Below, in pieces: positions 17,839-21,517 of a DNA stretch of 21,517 nucleotides (its first letter is position 1; the number at the start of each line of letters is the position of its first letter). The notes beneath the pieces were generated by a model. It was not told where the DNA came from, ran no database searches, and worked only from the letters and a program-made list of their open reading frames with translations. The DNA lies in contig JAHBMJ010000743.1 in assembly GCA_018398765.1 (NCBI GenBank), forward strand, positions 20,001 through 41,517. Direction: 5' to 3'. This stretch comes from Chromera velia. Taxonomy: Eukaryota; Sar; Chromeraceae. The position numbers were made by a program, and so were the translations under genes.

Positions 17839-18170
17839 TGTGTTTGTGAAGAGACAAATTTGCGAATTTGTAGTCCCGTATGGGTGGTTTGTGTGCAGTG
17901 TTGTTTGGTGGCATCTGTTGCATACATGCAGTTTTATGCATGCATATATGTATACGTAATGCATGCATGCATATACGCAATTTTGCATGGGCTTGGTATG
18001 TGCGTGTGTTTGTGAAGAGACAAATTTACGAATTTGTAGTCCCGTATGGGTGGTTTGTATGCAGTGTTGTTTGGTAGCATCTGTTGCATGCATACAGTTT
18101 TATGCATGCATGTATATGTACGTAATGCATGCATGCATATGCGCAATTTTGCATGGGCTTGGTATGTGCA
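17839..18170. repeat. 166-bp tandem duplication rich in palindromes
   Basis: Two direct copies start with TGTGTTTGTGAAGAGAC at 17839 and 18005 and are roughly 94% identical by eye. Each contains ACAAATT, a 4-nt loop, AATTTGT (7-bp perfect arms kept in both copies although the loop base differs), and an ATGCATGCATGCAT-type segment that pairs with TGCATGCAT about 20 bases before it. Frames through it encode repeated 'CMHACITY'-like peptides and are not taken as coding. Confidence 0.93.
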
Positions 18171-18260
18171 GAGAAAAAAGAAGAAGACAATGAAGAGGTG
18201 AGTGTGAAGGCGTATATAGAGAAGGAGTTGCAGTGCGTATTAGCAGTTTTGTGAGGGTGT

Positions 18261-18855
<595 letters not shown>

Positions 18856-18961
18856 GTGCAGGGTGGCCAGCCCTTTCCCCTTTAGGAAGAAGCAGGTAGG
18901 TAGAAAGGTAGGAAGGAGAATGCTATGATTGAAGTAATTAATTGGTTTAAATTGAATTTTT

Positions 18962-19290
18962 CAGGTTGCCTCGGTGTTTTCAGGCTTCTCGGCCTCCCAT
19001 GAAAACGCTGCCGATCGCAAGTAGGGACCGCCAGCCTTAAGGGGACCAAAAGGCTCCACGGTTTATCTCACTCTCAGGGATTCCTTCCTTCATTCATCCA
19101 AGAGTCTTTGCTGTTGAACTCTTTTTTTTTCTTTCTTTGTTTGTGTTTGCGCCGTTGCAGGTTGCCTCGCGTTTCGGCTACCTGCCCCTCCCAAGAGACG
19201 CCGCTGAAGGTGAACAGGGACCACCAGTCTTAAGGGGACCAAAAGCGCTGGTCGGTATACTCACTTCAGGGGTTCTGTTCCTTCGTTCAT
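18962..19290 (+). repeat. Diverged direct duplication (196-bp offset), possible duplicated exon
   Basis: Two related blocks start at 18962 and 19158 with CAGGTTGCCTCG. They share GGGACC, CCAG, CTTAAGGGGACCAAAAG and a TTCCTTC-TTCATCC stretch. Each is preceded by a pyrimidine-rich run ending in CAG (GAATTTTTCAG and GCGCCGTTGCAG), like a 3' splice site. The second block is open in the frame after CAG (VASRFGYLPLPRDAAEGEQG, then PPVLRGPKALVG); the first carries an in-frame stop in the equivalent frame. Identity is far lower than for the 166-bp repeat, so the duplication is old. No domain is recognised. Confidence 0.65.
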
Positions 19291-20080
19291 CCGGCTTGTT
19301 TTCAATCTTCGAAACTGTTGATGTCATTCATCGTATTTTTATAGGAACCATTGCCGGCATATATATACGTATACATATATACATTCATTCAGACACACTT
19401 TGCCATACAAACACTCAACGAGCCACGTATTTTTAAGCAGACAATGAGTCCGTCGGGCAGTCATTCAGTCAGCCACGTAGGCATTGGTCAGGCATTCAAT
19501 TAATTAGGCAAATATTTGGTCAGTTAGGCGGACGTCGGCCAGGCATTCAATCAATTGGTCATCAGGGTAGAGAATCACCGAGATCAGATGACCCGGTATG
19601 TGTTTTGCTTTCTTTACCCTTCTTTCTCCTCTTTTATTTTTCTTGCAGGGTTCCTTTTTCCACCTCTAGAGGCCAGAGGAATGGAGAGGAGAGGGAGCAT
19701 AGAAGAAAAGAGACTCTAAGGGGAGAAAGTCCCCTTGAGGCGTGGTCGGGTGGGTCAAGCGGGAAATGATCCCCAATCATCGTGTAGTTTTCATTTTCTT
19801 TCAGGCTTCTTTGTTTCTTTCTTTCCTCCCCTTCTCCCTTTTTTTTTTCTTTTTTTTTTTGTGCAGCGTCCCCCAAGCCTCCGAACTTTTTGCCTGCCTC
19901 CTTCGCTGCCTATAGAAAAGGCCCATATAGAGTGGAGGCAGAGAGAAAAGGAGGAAAGGACAACTGAAGGATGGGAAAGCACCCTCGAGAATGCAAGACA
20001 ACTAGAGAAGATGTCTGTTGAGCGCTTGGGCTGTTTCAGATCCTTCTCTTGGGGATTCTCAGATTGCACTCTTTCGTTGG
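19291..20080. other. Unassigned DNA
   Basis: Holds an ATATATACGTATACATATATAC palindromic stretch at 19361-19382 and two GGYCAGGCATTCAATYAATT words at about 19486 and 19538. A pyrimidine/T-rich block with AG-rich flanks runs from 19600 to 19930. The right part may include decayed sequence beyond the 3' end of the adjoining chromovirus, but I cannot recognise a terminal repeat or polypurine tract. Confidence 0.35.
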
Positions 20081-21072
20081 TTATTCGTGTTTCTTCCTTT
20101 TCTTCTTTTCGAATGTTTGGATGAGATCTAGACAGTCACAATCGCTCTCATCTGTCCAGTAGAAGTCAGGGTAGCCTTTATATTTGAGCAAATACTGCTT
20201 GACCCCTTCATCCATTCTTTCGTCTAACACTTCCTTAATAATGTAGTCTCTTTTACTTCGTTTTCTCTTGCTTGTTTTCCTCCTTTGTTTCTTCATTTCT
20301 TGTCTGCCTTTCTCCTGGTTTTCCCCTTGAGTGCCCAATTCTCCCTGGTAGTCTTTTCATAGTTTTTCCAGGGTCTCTTGGTACTTGTTTTCACTTTCTG
20401 CATAGTCTCTACTGAAGTAAGGCTTGATCCTATCTCTATTTACTGTTTGACTGCTTTGGTATCCAGGCCTCCTGATGACTACTGTTCTGTTTGGTCGTAC
20501 TTCAGTGATTAAAAAAGGCCCGTTGTAGGCAAGAGCGAATACTTTACTCGTTCCTTTTTTTGGTTGTGGTTCATCTAACCACACATACTGCCCTTCTTTA
20601 TATTGCAAGGTCTTACTAGGATTTTTTTTCAATAGTCGACGTGTGCGCTGTTCTGCTGCTTGTTCGTACAGGCCCCGGATCTCTACATCGTCTTCCTGAA
20701 GGTCAGTGAGAAGCTCAACATAATCGGGGGGAAAGACTGGGCCTCCCGCTTCTTCCAGGGTAATGAGATAATACAACGGATGCAGAGGTTCTCTTCCATA
20801 TAAAACACGGAAAGGAGATATCTCTATGGCCGTATAGATGGTAGAGTTGTGGAAAAAGACAGCGAAAGGAAAAAAGGATGGCCAATTTTTGTAGTTCTGT
20901 TCTGCGTACGAGCTTAAGACTCTTTTCAAATTTGCATGCATTCTTTCAAGCCTTCTGTTTGTTTAAGGGTGATAAGCGGTTGTCGTGACCCTTTCCGTCC
21001 CTACCAAATCATTCACTGCCCGAACGATTGGTGCCAGCATGCTTGATCCTTGATCACTCAAGAGCCGCACTG
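20081..21072 (-). mobile_element. Ty3/gypsy chromovirus remnant (integrase C-terminal part + chromodomain)
   Basis: Read on the minus strand, the right part of the fossil shows late integrase core features and the GPY/F-type module (YNGPFLITEV...RIKPYF). It is followed by a separate open stretch with a chromodomain (YIIKEVLDER, then YLLKYKGYPDFYWTDES). Integrase followed by a chromodomain defines chromoviruses, which use it to steer insertion toward marked chromatin. Gag, protease, reverse transcriptase and the rest of integrase are absent from this window. The element is cut on its 5' side by repeat copy B at 21073, and no LTR is recognised on its 3' side. It is broken, with about two or three breaks besides the truncation. 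The family motifs are still clear, so it is of moderate age. Confidence 0.85.
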
Positions 21073-21475
21073 CTATGCGCTAGTCTAGACATAAGAAAAT
21101 AGAGTAAATGATAGAAAATAATAGAAAAGAGGCAACGAATTTAACATTTTAACTTGGATAAGGAGACAAGATCAAACGATTGAAAATAAAAATAAAAAGA
21201 AGCAAAAAGATAAGAAAAGACAAGAATTAGGTAAAGACGATCTCTAAGTTAGGACCTAGCCTCCGTAGCCTAATGGTTAGGACGAGAGGCTCGGACCGAG
21301 AGGTCCCGAGTTCGAGTCCCACCATCGGCAGAATTCCAAAATACATGCATCCGAATAAAGCACGGTCTAAAATCGATAAGAGCTGGATAAGACCTGGTCT
21401 AAAATCGAAGATAAAAAGAAGCGCGATCAGAAATCGAGACGTCGAATAGTGCACGGTCTGAATTCGAATAACCAT
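21073..21475 (+). repeat. Dispersed repeat, copy B (403 bp), with internal tRNA-like segment
   Basis: Inverted relative to copy A at 14845-15283, with shared ends CTATGCGCTAG (inner) and AACCAT (outer). It interrupts the chromovirus integrase region at its left edge, so it inserted after that element. All 19 substitutions against copy A are transitions. It lacks a 36-nt AT-rich segment found in copy A. On its outer side it runs straight into a GA microsatellite. Target-site duplications cannot be judged because the outer flank is simple repeat. Confidence 0.88.
21259..21331 (+). other. tRNA-like segment in repeat copy B
   Basis: A box TAGCCTAATGG (21266-21276) fits the pol III consensus at every constrained position. 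B box AGTTCGAGTCC (21309-21319) fits at all but the first. The spacing is 32 bp, identical to copy A. The anticodon arm and acceptor are degenerate, as in copy A, so the shared defects predate the two copies. Confidence 0.72.
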
Positions 21476-21517
21476 AGAGAAAGGGAAAGAAAGAGAGAGA
21501 AAGAGAGAGAGAGAGAG
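21476..21517. repeat. GA/GAAA microsatellite at the window edge
   Basis: AGAGAAAGGGAAAGAAAGAG passing into GAGAGA and continuing to the end of the window. Confidence 0.93.

Noticed and set aside
21073-21475. Copy B as the LTR of the neighbouring chromovirus
   Set aside because: It interrupts the integrase region and does not flank the element, carries a pol III-type module, and its copy 5.8 kb away is inverted. TG...CA can be found near the ends but is weak evidence.

Overview
The window is nuclear eukaryotic DNA. It shows a eukaryotic tRNA-Asn with an adjacent pol III T-run, well separated host genes with an apparent splice site, chromodomain-type retroelement remains, and very abundant microsatellites and satellite-like repeats. 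Host coding sequence is confined mainly to 7.5-10.6 kb. The strongest gene is a SOUL-family protein with a secretory leader, which would fit an alga or alveolate with a complex plastid. The mix of simple repeats and this gene makes me think of a chromerid (Chromera-like) alga, but that is an inference from general character and is not proven here.

Layout. 1-1452: a satellite array with a period of about 146 bp and a head module. 1453-2207: a nearly pure CCTT-type polypyrimidine tract. 2213-2348: a 100-bp duplication. 2349-3960: AT-rich DNA holding a short ORF that resembles the C-terminal tail of a non-LTR reverse transcriptase, followed by a cluster of strong hairpins, two with GNRA tetraloops. 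3971-6080: GTGA-type repeats, an assembly gap inside a poly-G run, a candidate partial ORF, and GAAA, GA and CAGA microsatellites. 7538-8488 (minus): a coiled-coil protein whose large exon ends at a consensus splice donor; its downstream exons are probably among the pyrimidine-rich DNA at 6.1-7.5 kb. 8752-8825 (minus): tRNA-Asn(GUU). 9203-10582 (plus): the SOUL protein. 10.6-13.7 kb: mostly microsatellites and unassigned DNA. 13706-14345: a second, shorter copy of the satellite array found at the left end.

14845-15283 and 21073-21475 are inverted copies of one repeat, 5.8 kb apart. Each carries a 73-nt tRNA-like segment with good A and B boxes. Aligned by eye, they differ by 19 substitutions, all transitions, plus one 36-nt indel. 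Between them lie weak ORFs, a 166-bp tandem duplication rich in ATGCAT palindromes, a 600-bp polypurine tract, a diverged duplication (18962-19290) whose two halves each start after a 3' splice-site-like sequence, and a decayed Ty3/gypsy chromovirus end (integrase C-terminal region plus chromodomain). The right-hand repeat copy cuts off that chromovirus.

The two clear host genes are divergent, with the tRNA gene in the 714-bp space between their start codons. Nothing in the sequence shows that they share a pathway. The parts most worth a second look are the tRNA-like inverted repeat with transition-only divergence, the hairpin cluster behind the LINE-like tail, and the two-locus satellite family.
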